Assembly (NCBI RefSeq): GCF_021347895.1
Contig: NC_067115.1
Span: 13,649,876 to 13,713,875 of the forward strand
DNA: 64,000 nt
From: Acanthochromis polyacanthus
Lineage: Eukaryota; Chordata; Actinopteri; Pomacentridae
Direction of reading: 5' to 3'
Program-made: the position numbers and the translations under genes
The notes under the pieces: generated by a model
What the model was told of the DNA's origin: nothing
The model's database searches: none
Seen by the model: the letters and a program-made list of their open reading frames with translations, nothing else
In this document: in pieces, positions 1 through 11,329 of the stretch
How the letters are laid out: each line of letters starts with the position of its first letter
How positions within the stretch are numbered: position 1 is the first letter of the stretch

Positions 1-2280
1 GTGAGGCGGACAAAGACAGCGAGAGGGGAAAACGGATGAGCAGAAAAGGAGAAGAAAGAAAAATGTAATATAATTTCAAGTGTGTAAAACTGCAGACTAT
101 CCCAACCTACTTTTCTCGCCTCTGCTGCTGCCGCCTCCTCTGACAGATAGCGGTGAGGCTAGGAATAATGCCGATTATCATAATTGCTTAAAGTGTGTGT
201 GAATATTCATGATTTCTGCAGCCTTATTATAGCAACAAATCCACACCACAATGAATGTAAATGCATTGTGATTATTTTACATAGCGCAATGCCCCCAATC
301 CTTCCCCCCTCCTCTATCCGTGTGTGTGTATATGTGTGTGTGTGTGTGCAGCTGCGGGTGTCAAGGTTGGGTGCTATCTCTAACTGGCCCTCATCAGCTG
401 GCCGAGCTGTTGCCATGCATCACATGCAGAGGAGAAAAAATCTGTAATGTGGCAGAAAAGGGGGTAAGATGGTGGAAAGCAAAGAAGTGGGGAATGAGTA
501 GAGGATAAAGGAGCAACAACAACAACAGCAGCGTGGAAAATAAAAAAGAGAGCGAACAGAGTAAAGAAGCTGAGGATGTGAGAAAGTGATTGGAAAGAAT
601 AAAAAGCAGGAAAGGGAAGGAGGGGTCATCCATTCACAGAAAAAAAATGCACTTTTTTTCCTTCACGGTTTATGGAATGCAGAGGGAAAGACAAAGAAAT
701 GGAAGAAAACACAAGTAGGAGATGCTGCGGTGCTCGTATGAAGGAGTGAGGTTGGGTCACGTGAGCCATACGAGGCACATAATGTTGTAATATCAAGATA
801 CCAAACCACACAAACACCCTCACACAGGCCCCCTCCTGCTCTGTGCCCATGCTTATGAGGTGCCAGATGGCACAGGACAAACGCTCCTGAGGGGAAACAG
901 CGTGGCGACCCCTCCCTCTCTCACCCATACTTTCTCACACATTGAAGACACATGGAAACAGAGATTGGAGGAGGAGGTTGAGGTTATCGATGATGCCCAT
1001 CAAAGCGTACACACACGAGCTATGCGCTGACTAACTGCCGAGATGCAGCAGATATCGAGGCATGCCTTGACATAGTCCTGACGCAGGCAAAGAATTTGAA
1101 TAGCCCTTCAAAAAAAAAAAAAAAATCGTGGCTGGCCCATGGGCCTGGTGCATCGCCTCAAGGACAGTGTCCTACATCAAACATTAGCTGCCTTCGCTTT
1201 GTCATGCCATCCGTGCCCCCGCTACCCGAAGATGCTATCTCACCTCCACCTGCATGGTGCACGGTGACCAGCCTCCCTCTCTCCAGACCTCTGCTGCCGT
1301 GCACCGACAGGACATGTGAATCCTGTCCAAAAACTTTCATCAAGAGAGGCGGTGGTTTTGGGTGAGTGGCTCTGAGACACAGAGACAGAAGGAGATAGAG
1401 GAGATAGGAAGTTCAGGAATGAATGTGGGTGAAATTACAAGAGCCGAGCCATATTGTTGTTGCTGGTAGTGGCCGTATTAATCAAAGCACCACCATGGCA
1501 CATGTCATATATATGTTGGCTGCGAAACAGTTATCATAATTTTCTACAGTGCAACAGATCCTTAAAGCACCATTCAGATTTCTTTTACAACCAGTGGCTT
1601 GTGTTCAGATATGTGGCCATGATTTCTTTCATCAGTGATAAAATACTGACGATGACATCCAATAAAATTAAAAGCAAATTGGCATTCTTAAACAGCTACT
1701 CTGCCAGATGACAATTATTTGTGACAGACCTCAAGCATTCTTCTAATCAACATAGTTTTGCCGTTGTTTTTATGGCTTTACCCTGGCTCCTTTTCAACCA
1801 ACCAAGAGAGGATGGAGGAGAAGCTTCAAGCATGTTGTGAAAAAGTCATATTTAAAGTCAGAGCTGATATTTTCCTAAGTCCTGCCATGTAGTTTCCGTG
1901 CCTGAATTTAATCAGGCTTCTAAAATGTAGTTATCATTGTGAAAGTGTAACCAAAGCTTGATATCTTCCTAAATCTTACCAAAAAGCAAGTGCAAAGTGT
2001 CCGGTCTCTGGGGTGAAACCCATGTCCCCCATGCTCCCCGCTGTCTCCTAATGTGGACTGTGTGGCTCTTTCATACTAGAAGCCTCTCCTACTACCTCAG
2101 AGGTGCAAAAGTACATTTATTACAGAGCATCTTTCTTTCAAGAGAAGATAAGCCTTTTTGATCAGCCACTGCAGAAATGTACATGTTACAGCAGGTAGAT
2201 ACAAATGAGGCACGCAAAGAAATACAAAAGTACAAGTTTACTTCTTATCTCTAGTATGTTGTGGGACACTCATTGAGACT
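1..2280. other. Intergenic DNA without a recognisable gene
   Basis: Mixed sequence with a short GT run at 321-348, an A run at 1,110-1,125 and purine-rich stretches around 430-720. Reading frames are short and lack family resemblance. Confidence 0.6.
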
Positions 2281-2500
2281 ATCTGAGCCGGTCAGTGTGG
2301 GGGAAAAAAGCACGTTAGGGCGGACTTTGACGCGAGGGGGCAAGTTGCCCCATACTTTTCGCTAGCTGAGCTGCGAAACTGGCTGCCTGGCTAAATACTG
2401 GAGCTATGTCGAAAACTCATTTCTCCATCACTCACATGTATGAAATGACATATGAAAACAGACCCAGGTTGAAAAAAATCAAAGTTCCCCTTTAAGACAG
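2281..2500 (+). repeat. Degraded fish interspersed repeat
   Basis: The segment runs from GAGCCGGTCAGTGTGG through GGACTTTGACGCGAGGGGGC to ACCCAGGTTGAAAAAAATCA and AAGTTCCCCTTTAAG. The ending with a gentle purine run then AAGTTCCCCTTTAA is a phrase I recall from an abundant teleost repeat. Ends and class are uncertain; no target duplication was seen. Confidence 0.5.
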
Positions 2501-2835
2501 GATGGTTTGGGTAGCAATGTTAACTTTTGCTTTATCTTCCAGAGGCATCTGAATAACTTGGAGCTGTGCTTAAATATCTAAAATCTTTGCAGCTCTGTCA
2601 TGCAGAGAGTTTGGCAACTTAAGACCAATCTAATTACCACAAATGAAAAGAAGGTCAACAAACTGGAATCCTTCAACCAAAATACAAATGTCCACATAAC
2701 TGCTTAATTTGTCTGAATTTATTTGAGAATGGCCTGTGCAATGTAGTCAAAGCCTGAGCTAGGCTGTAGAATCAAGGTTGTTCTGCTCAGCCACGGTGCC
2801 CCACTGGAGTGACTAACTACTGTGAGGCAGTTCAT

Positions 2836-2915
2836 TTAAATTCAATTGAGTTTCAATTATACTTTGCCAATTCACAGCATATGTCATCTCATAGCACTTC
2901 ACATATTCCAAACAG
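2836..2915 (+). repeat. Short interspersed-repeat remnant (fish type, copy 1)
   Basis: TTTAAATTCAATTGAGTTTC, then GCCAATTCACAGCATATGTC and ATCTCATAGCACTTCACATA resemble the common fish repeat with the phrase ATTTATATAGCGCCAATTCA followed by CATCTCAAGGCACTTTACA. Only about 80 bp remain. A second remnant is at 17,070-17,150. Confidence 0.5.
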
Positions 2916-3508
2916 CACGACACAGTTGCATTTTCTGTCAGGGAAAAACTTTAGAATTTCATTTTTGCCATCTTAATAAAGCATTTTCATGTAGTTCTTG
3001 GATGTTATGGAACTGTGATTATTGCCTGAGTCTAGTTTATTCCCTTTTGCCTTAGCAATGATAACAACAGTAGCCTCGTCTCAGAGATGCCAGGCATGCA
3101 TTTGTTCAGGTCAGACCGACAATTTACAAATACCTCCTGCTGGAGTACAAGGCACATTGTTTGGTGTTCATACACGGAGAATTTAATTCAAATAGATGAT
3201 TAAAGCTTTGATTTTTCCCCCCACATTCAAAAAGTAACTTGAATAAAGGGGGCATATTTAGTCTTCTGAGCTGTTTGGTGATATTTGGCGGTGGTTACAT
3301 CCAAAATACCTTCTGTCTTTGCAAGCCTAAAGAGTGACCTATTTGATTCCAGCTCACTCCTCCGTGAGCCGGCTCGGTATGAAAAGACTGCACTGAGAGG
3401 ACGGGCCAAGGCGTCCCAATGGACTCCACCACTTATCACCAGCCTTCTGAGATTCCACCAAGATTCACCCCCTTATGAATAATCTCACCCACAGGCACAA
3501 TGGAGCGT

Positions 3509-3668
3509 AAGAAAGGGGGGGGGGAAAGCGACAGATTATTTAGAAAGACACAGGGAGGGTTGGGGATAGTTTGAGGGGTAGAGGGGGGATGAGAAAGAGA
3601 AAAAAACAGAGACAGAAAGGAAAAGGGGGAGACAGGAGAGAGAGAGACAGAGAGTGAGAGAGATGTGG
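3509..3668 (+). repeat. Purine-rich (GA) tract
   Basis: GGGGGGGGGAAAG followed by GAGAAAGAGAAAAAAACAGAG and GAGAGAGAGACAGAGAG. It is almost purely purine for about 150 bp, and its frames give Leu/Ser/Phe-rich nonsense on the other strand. Confidence 0.7.
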
Positions 3669-3789
3669 GGTGGTGGTGGGTGAGGGAGTTGATGGAGAGA
3701 AAGTGAGGAAGTCTTTTGATGTGTTTCCCCCTTCAGAGCGGGCATCAGGGTGGATGGAGGATCCAAAGCTGGCTCCGCTACTTGAAGGG

Positions 3790-4050
3790 ACTGACTGGTT
3801 TATTAAACGCTCCCAACGCCCCCATGCCTCCGAGCATGATGGGATTAATGCTGGCATAACCCTTTACTTAATTCATTACAGGGGGACGCTGGCTAATTTG
3901 ATTTGATATTATTTTAATAAAGTTCTGTGATGATTTGGAAGATTGTTTCAGGCTATCAGAAATAATTTTCCAGTTATTACTACCGTTCAGGCAAGTCCTT
4001 TGATAGCGGCAGTCAGTCTTGGTGTGTGCAGAATACATTAGCCGTAAGTG
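3790..4050. promoter_or_regulatory. Candidate conserved non-coding element
   Basis: After the purine tract, the sequence becomes balanced and motif-rich: GGGATTAATGCTGGC, TACTTAATTCATTACAGG, GGCTAATTTGATTTGATATT and CAGGCAAGTCCTTTGATAGC (a TCF-like CTTTGATAG). No coding frame of substance is present. Confidence 0.3.
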
Positions 4051-5004
4051 CAAGTACTTTGGCTACAAAGCCACTGAAGAAATACTAATAATGAGACCAC
4101 TCTGAATTGCTGAGTGTTGTGAAATGATGTTCAGACGTGCTGCAGGCAGGCGCAATGTAAGACAAACATGACAGAGGAGGAAGAAGAAAGGGGCGAAAGG
4201 AGAACAGAGGAAGAGACGGAGCAGCAGCAGAGATATTTTGTATGCATTGAGCTTACACATGTCACCATTGTTAAATCTCCTAGGGATACATGGTTGCCTT
4301 TCAGAGGAGCGCCAGTGCTTTGTGTTATTCGTGCGATTATTGAAGAGACCACTGCTAGCGTGGGTGTCTCGGAACAGAAACGCGATCCATTTTCTGTTTT
4401 TCATGATTGTGGATTTTGTATGTCGGCGTGCAAACGATCACAATACGAAGCATCAGAAATGGCACAACACATTATGTCTCTTGAAAATAGTTTTGGAAAT
4501 ATGTGGTGCATGTTTCTGACATATTTTGCTTATTTCTAATGTGCTTTACTTCGTTTATACAGTATAATTAGGTTCCTCTCAGTAATATACTGGTCCCTCA
4601 GTGTTGGAATAATCCTGTTTTCCACCGAGCCTTTTGTCCACGTCATGTCATCAGCCGTTGCCAGTTGCATATAATCCCAGCACTGTCTCTTCACCTATTT
4701 ACATATTCCTTAAGATAATTGGAGACACTGTGGATGTCTCACACTATTTCCTTAAGCCTGCGTCCAGACCTTGCAAGTTTTGGGAAGAGAAGGGGAAAAG
4801 AAGTGAAGGACCGGGGGGTTTGGGTTTGGGGAGATGTTGGGGGGGAGGTTGAACTGTATGGTAGTGACAATGTTTTTGTTTTGCTTTTTCCTTAAACCCC
4901 AAATGACACACATTTCCCTCTGAAAAGATAAGCCCTCAGTCAAAGGCCGCGGGAGATGTCTGGGACCCTGTGAAAGAAGTGGGGGAATTACCTACCAGGG
5001 GTCT

Positions 5005-5400
5005 GGCATGAAGGGAGGAGGGTGAGGATGGAGAAAGAGGTGGGGGTGAGGTAGGGAGGGAGGGAGGGTGGGTTTACCCTTATTCATTAGTCCGTCTGGG
5101 GTCCAAGGCGGGGTCACACAATGTGACGGTTGTTCTCCAGACCCCCAGACCCCAGCAGACACGTTTAATGGCCACCGTTTCCTCTCCAGACGGAGCGAGA
5201 GAAAGAAACAGGGGAGGTGGGGGGGACGGAGGTTGGAGTGAAGGTGACAGAGGGGGGATGGACTCTGAGAGAGAAAGAGGAGAAGGATGAAGAGAGGTAA
5301 AGAGAAAAAGTGAAAGCAGCAAAGAAAGAGAGAAAACAACAACAAAAAAAAACCAAGAAGGTCTGGGAAGGGGAAAATTAACAGCGGAGGGGAGGGGGAG
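5005..5400 (+). other. Purine-rich low-complexity region
   Basis: GGGAGGGAGGGAGGGTGGG near 5,055, then GAGAGAAAG-rich sequence to 5,400. A 154-codon open frame on the minus strand here is rich in Pro, Leu and Phe because of composition and is not a credible gene. Confidence 0.6.
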
Positions 5401-6554
5401 TCAGGTGGACCACATAAGACACATTTTTGAGTCATTGAGGTTCTCACTGGGGGCACGTTAGTACCTGCCCTGGGAGGGAAAAAAAACGGTACAGCATTCC
5501 ACTTCTGGATGCATCTTTCTCTGTTTTTTCACAAGCTCAAAGGATCACAGGTCACAAATTAGAACAATTATTGGGGTCATAGTTCATGGTTATCATGGGT
5601 AAGTGGAATCATACAAATCTGGAACTTCACAGCCCACAGCAAATATTTCCAAAAAAAAACTTCTGGAGTGAATGGTTTCCAGTTTACATAAATCCTTCAA
5701 CATTTCTTGACTCTAGCAGCTTTAAATCCAATTAAAGCTTTTTACGTGATGATCGAGATCAACACATCAAACCAAAAGGGATGTGGTGCAACTCTCCATC
5801 ACTGATGGAAATGGCATGCAAATCATATGTATATGGCCCTGTATTTTTGGTCCATATGTGCGTTTTAACCAAGGCATTTGATAATGTCAAAATGTCAGAG
5901 GTGCCGGTAATAGCTAGCTTTCTTTAAGTTCATTATATTCGCTGAGATATGCTGCTCCAGGTTCAGTAGTGTGGCCCCAGGCAGAAATCAATGTCCACAA
6001 AAAGGTTTTTTGATACCACAGCAAGTAATCAAGGTTATAGAAAAGGGCACGCATTAACACAATTTCTCTGAAATATGCAGAGTTCATGTGCATATGTTCT
6101 GAGATTAAATCTAAAACTCAAATGTCAAGTGTAAATGGATGCAGATCCGAGCAAATAGGGCAGAGCTGCTGATATTGATACTACAACTGGAAGGCTCAGT
6201 GAGGCGATATGAACGTATTTAATGATCAGTCAGTGAAAGCAAGGAATGACTAATGCTTTATATTTCTCCTTTACCAAGAATCAGCTAATCGTTCCTGTTC
6301 AAGACATAAATCCGATGCAATAGATGTGCTTGACTCTATTTGTAGGTCAGAATCACTCAGGCACACCTTAAACTAGGAACATATCATTATAATAATTAAC
6401 CAATGCTTGAACACATGTTGTGAACAAATCAAAATGGATAACAGCAAATGATTTTCATCTAACGGGCTGTTTTTTTCTGCCGTTTACAAAAGGGTTTAAG
6501 ATGGAATTAAAAGATATAGCATTAACTACCTAGGTATCCTTTCCTACATCCATC

Positions 6555-6665
6555 TCTTGAGGTTCCCTTTAGTCCCCAGTGTGAAAGGTAGTAATTTGTC
6601 ACTTTACGCTGGCTCCAATTAGATTAATTGCATTAGACAGGCTAGTTTAGTGAAACCCCCTCCTC
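6555..6665. promoter_or_regulatory. Candidate conserved non-coding element
   Basis: GGTAGTAATTTGTCACTTTA and then CCAATTAGATTAATTGCATT make a tight cluster of homeodomain-type sites within about 110 bp of repeat-free sequence. Confidence 0.3.
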
Positions 6666-8887
6666 TGGAGCTGAGAGACGTGGGTTTTCTGTCTTCTATT
6701 CTTCTATCTGTCCTTAATACGCTGTTTCTATCCCCACAGGGTTTCGTCGTGATATTGAAAGATTTCGCAACCCACTGTTGATTCATATATTGCTTGAAAA
6801 AGGGGAACGAGAAAAGTTATTTTGAGAAAATACACTTGTTTCCACGCAATAAAATGTCTTTCTAAGTTCATTTCAGCATCCTGGACATTAATTGTTTCCT
6901 GGAAAAATATATTGAGTTTTTTTTTTCTTTAAAACAGAAATCAAAACAGCAATAAAACACCACAAACGAATACGTGACCTACCCACCTACATGTCTCAAC
7001 TGTGCTAAAGGCGCACAAATAAGAACTTGTTCCCCTATAAAACCCTGCGTGTCTGCACCTTCCACTTAAATGTCTGGTGGCCAAAACACATGTTGGTGCT
7101 GCCAGAGCCTTAGTTAGTGCTCTTCGCCCCAGCTGACTAGAGCAAGAAGATTAGGGGTCATGTCAGCCCCAGATTATTGGAGGATTTTACATTTATAAAC
7201 CTGTGCTGGCTCTAATTTAACTGCACCTTCAGGGACCTTAAAGTGCGGCTGGAATGAGAGAAACAGATGTGGGGCCCTGTTAATGGGGAAATAGCTGGAG
7301 TGGACAGAAAGACAAGGCCAGACAAGCTCATCTCCTTTGCTGTCTCTCTTTATTCTTTCCTGTTCTGACTTTTCTTTTTTTCCTTCCCTACTTCCACTCT
7401 CATCTTTCCTCTCCCTCTGTGTCTTTTTTCTGAGGTGGAGCTTAGCGAAACCAGGCTGGGTTTCATGCCATGTACTGTTGAGTGGTTTCTTTGCCAAGCG
7501 CTCAGCGTCCAGGGATACTCGCCTGGCACCGGCCAAAGCCTCTGAAGCTCTGGTCAGCTGGCAGTGCAGTTGAAAGTTAAACACCTTGGGCTGTGAAATC
7601 AAAGGCATTGGAGTGATTTGACTTGTGCGATCTTTGCAGAATATTATGTCACCGTGTTCTTGGGGGAAGATGGATGAAATGGATGGAGATACGGCACGTG
7701 AGGTCTTGTGTTCTGCGATTTCTGCTGTATAGTTTTGAATGAGAGGTTTTATTCACTGGATAGTACGAAAGTAGATTGCGAGAAGTGACTCACGACACAA
7801 TATCTTGGCAACTTGCTCGTTTACTTTTCGCTGGTTAGTTAGCTTTTATGATAGTGCTTATGCAACACCAAATGTCACTATTTCTGTTGATACTGATCTC
7901 TCATTTTCTCATCTTCTTAACCTCTGTCCCGCTGCATCTCCGTCTATCTGCCTCTTTTGGGCTTTGAGCCAGAAGTGGGTCAGAGTTTAAAGGGATCTGC
8001 TTCCCATTTAAGGGCCCTCAGCCATCACCATGCCTAATGACAGACGGCTCTGGATTCCTCTCTCTCTTTTTCTCAGTCTGAGAAGTCTCACCGTGGAAGG
8101 ATCAGCTACCGCAGAGAGGGCTGTACGACTGCAGATTGCTGGGTTACACAACTGCATTCACAATCCATACAAAATAATGAGCACTAGCCTATGCTGTAAT
8201 ATGCTGGCAAAAGCACCCCCAAAATAGTTATGTTTACATCCAACGTTTCTCGTTCAAAAGCACCGTGTGTATTTTTGAAGCCTTGTAAATGTGTCGAAGG
8301 CATTTCCTTCCTTCTGTTGTATAAGGTGATTTAACGGGAGCATCTGGATTGAGAAAAGGAGCCATGTATAGGATGTTGTGGGACCCCACAGGACATGGGC
8401 AAAGCTTGATTTTGGCTTATTGCAGATACACAGTATAATTATCAGTATGCATGACAGCTGTTCAGCAGCAAGAGAAATTGCAGAGAGAATAATGTTACAG
8501 TTTATCCAGCACTTCTATGCTACACATTAATATATAGTTACTAAAGAGCAATTGACAAATTACCAAATTAGGAATCACCTGTTGGCTGATAAGCACTTAT
8601 CTAGTAACTGCAGGACTTTAAAATAGGTAATAATTAGTGGCTGGCTCTTAATCGCTAGTTGATGTAAACAGATAAAAAGACGTTCCAGAATAGAAACATT
8701 AGCGTGTTTTCTGTAATCTTGTTGAGGATGAATTGCCCTTTCTGCAGTGACTTGAGACATCGCTTGTTTGACAAGATTTGATTGAAAAACTCTTTTTTGA
8801 TTTGGCTGTGCGGTGCTGATATGTAGATTTTTAGTTTGGAGACTTATTTTGGTGAGATTTAAGACACCTCGCAGCTAAAACAGAAGA

Positions 8888-8916
8888 AGATGTGTCCATT
8901 ATAACAGGACACATCT
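8888..8916. other. Perfect 10-bp inverted repeat (hairpin)
   Basis: AGATGTGTCC (8,888-8,897) and GGACACATCT (8,907-8,916) are exact reverse complements with a 9-base loop, ATTATAACA. The stem is too short for a typical microRNA precursor. It may be a chance palindrome or a dimeric binding site. Confidence 0.6.
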
Positions 8917-10599
8917 GTCATGGAAATGGAATGTTCTTAATTGCGCTCTTTTTTTGGAATTTACGGTAGAATATGTTATGATTTCTTATCCAGATTCTTG
9001 CTACGTGCCCATATTGCCTCGGCACCAGTGAGGTCAAATCAACTATCGATACTAGAGAACCCAGTCAAAGAAACCAGTGAATCATTAAGATCCAGGAAAA
9101 TCTGTAAAAGTCACTCCCGATTAACTGTGATTCAAATTTTGAGCAGCATTGGAATTTCTCATTATTATTGTTTGTTTCAGCAGTCTGTATGTGCATGTTC
9201 ATATAATAATATATCATACTGGGTAGTTACTCTGTAGTCCTTCAGCGCTTCGTGCTTACCTCACCATCAGCTGCTGTTCAGGTGTCCCCTCGGGTAAAGT
9301 GAAGCATTTCGCTGATAAGTTAAAGAGCTTGTATATTATCTGTTATATTTTATTTATATTACTTCTTTAGTTCCTGAATTCACATTTTTTTTCTAAACAG
9401 CAAATCAGACACAGCGGGATTCTCGACAAGTATTTCAATGATTGTTTTCAGGGCACATGTGTATAAATACTGACAGAGAAACAATTTACTGGTGATCTGC
9501 TGAAAGCTACTCAAAAAACCAATATTTTTGTCGGCTGGGACGCCAACAACACTTTAAAATATCCATCTCATATAAAAACAGCAATTTCCCATAATAAAAA
9601 TACAATTTCTAGAACTAATGCATGAGGAAAAGTGTATGTTTGTTCCTTTTTAATGTTTACTGTAGGATATATAATGATAATAACTATATTTTGGTAGATT
9701 ACAACTTCTTATAGATACTAAACACGGATGAAAACATATTCATTCAATATTTTTGTTGCAAAAATGTCTAAATATACAAGATATGTGTCACATAAACCTA
9801 TTTAAAAAATTACAGAACCAATCTATCTTTCACTGTTAATTCCCACATATTGCACAAAGATGCTTATGGCACTAAAACTAAATTCAACAGCTTGGTTAGA
9901 TATGTTAAATAAAACAAACATATTTAAGGAATCAGTCTTTGTAAGTTAAAAAAAATAAAATAAGATTTTTTAATGGCAGTTTTATGTTAATTTTACAGTG
10001 ACTGTTATTATAATTAGACATGTAAATACACAGTGTTTTTTATGTATGTGTAGAATACAATTATTATTTTTTTATAAAATAAAAGCAAACATGCCATTAA
10101 ATTAGTGATTTTTTTTTTACAATGGATTATAATCTGCCTTCACAAATGCAGTCACATAATTCTCTTAAGAAGTTTCCAAAGAAAAAAACTTGCAATTAGG
10201 TTTAAAAGCTTTTTGTTGTTGTTGTTGCTGCTGCAAGTAATGCAGATAAACATGATGTGTATCCTTGACTGTGCTATTATCTAACTCAGAACATTAAATC
10301 TTTTACTAACTAAAGACACTGCGTTGCGAAAAATCAGCCAGTTTTGTTCTTTCATTTTATTGTGTGTCATGAGACCATCAGGCTGAGCGAGTGTCATATA
10401 ATGTGTGAGTGACTGTACAAAGTTGATAATCATAAGCTGTCCCTTTAGATCAACTTACCCATAATGCTGCTGGCAGTCCTCTTGTTGCAAAACTGAATCA
10501 TCCACATTAAATTACAGCCATAATTTGCCCTCATCACACACAAACACACACACACACGCAGGGACGCACACCCGCCCATGTCATGCAGGGGCTTGGTGT

Positions 10600-10960
10600 T
10601 AGAAGGGCAAAGCGCTGCCTTATCGGCGGCCAATCAGTGGTTCTGTTCCATATGGCACAGATCGGGAGACATCACATGCTCGCCGCTTCCCAGTCTTACT
10701 GCCAGACAGGCCTGTTAATTGGGCGACAAGATCAGAGGCAATATTACAAGCCAATTAAAGCGATTGGGACAGATTGCCAAGTGATGAGCTCCACAGCGTA
10801 ATTGAGAGTGTGAAGTGCTTGTCACCTCTCTCTCTCCTTCTCTCTATATCTGTCTCTTTCTCTCTCTGGGTCCATCTGAATAAGTGATGAGACTGCCGAG
10901 GACTGAAACTAGTTAGCGCATTAGTGATGTCACTTGAGGCCCCTTCATCATTACTCTTAG
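10600..10960. promoter_or_regulatory. Candidate conserved non-coding element
   Basis: Repeat-free sequence of mixed composition, with CTTATCGGCGGCCAATCAGT, GGCCTGTTAATTGGGCGACA, AAGCCAATTAAAGCGATTGG and CACAGCGTAATTGAGAG. It combines homeodomain sites with several CG dinucleotides and contrasts with the AT-rich or repeat-rich flanks. It is interrupted by a TC-rich run at 10,826-10,868. Confidence 0.35.
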
Positions 10961-11223
10961 AGCAGGAGGCAGTGGATTTGGGTTAGAGGATTTGCTGCGC
11001 CGCCTCACTTTTTGCCGTTGCCGTAGTAAGTGGGCCCGCGGCACTGATGTACCGACATCAGAGCAGACATTATTCAGTGGAAGTAAAGCTCTCTCCAGAC
11101 CCATCCGTTCAAGTTTGAGAGATTTGTTGTTCCATGAATCTGTTTGTTTGATTTCTGCCACCCTCCTGCGATTTGAGATTGGCTGTGTCATTAGTTTGTT
11201 TTGGAGTTGGTTTAGTTTTCTTC

Positions 11224-11225
<2 letters not shown>

Positions 11226-11265
<40 letters not shown>
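11226..11265 (+). repeat. (TG)n microsatellite followed by a purine run
   Basis: About 20 TG units, followed at 11,268-11,326 by GAGAGAG-type purine-rich sequence. Confidence 0.93.
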
Positions 11266-11266
<1 letters not shown>

Positions 11267-11329
11267 AGGAGAGAGAGTGAAACACAGAAAGGGAGGGGAA
11301 AGAGGCAGAAAGAGAGAGAGAGAGACTGA

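Larger units (their letters stand above)
2916..10599. other. Intergenic DNA between listed features
   Basis: Apart from the listed purine tracts, hairpin and candidate elements, I see no gene. A G-rich run lies at 4,796-4,850, and 9,330-10,250 is notably AT-rich with a (GTT)n(GCT)n run at 10,213-10,234. A stretch at 7,130-7,260 with CCAGATTATTGG and CTCTAATTTAACTGC might also be regulatory. Confidence 0.55.

Noticed and set aside
4992..5456. 154-codon frame on the minus strand
   Set aside because: Arises from purine-rich low-complexity DNA; Pro/Leu/Phe-rich with no domain.
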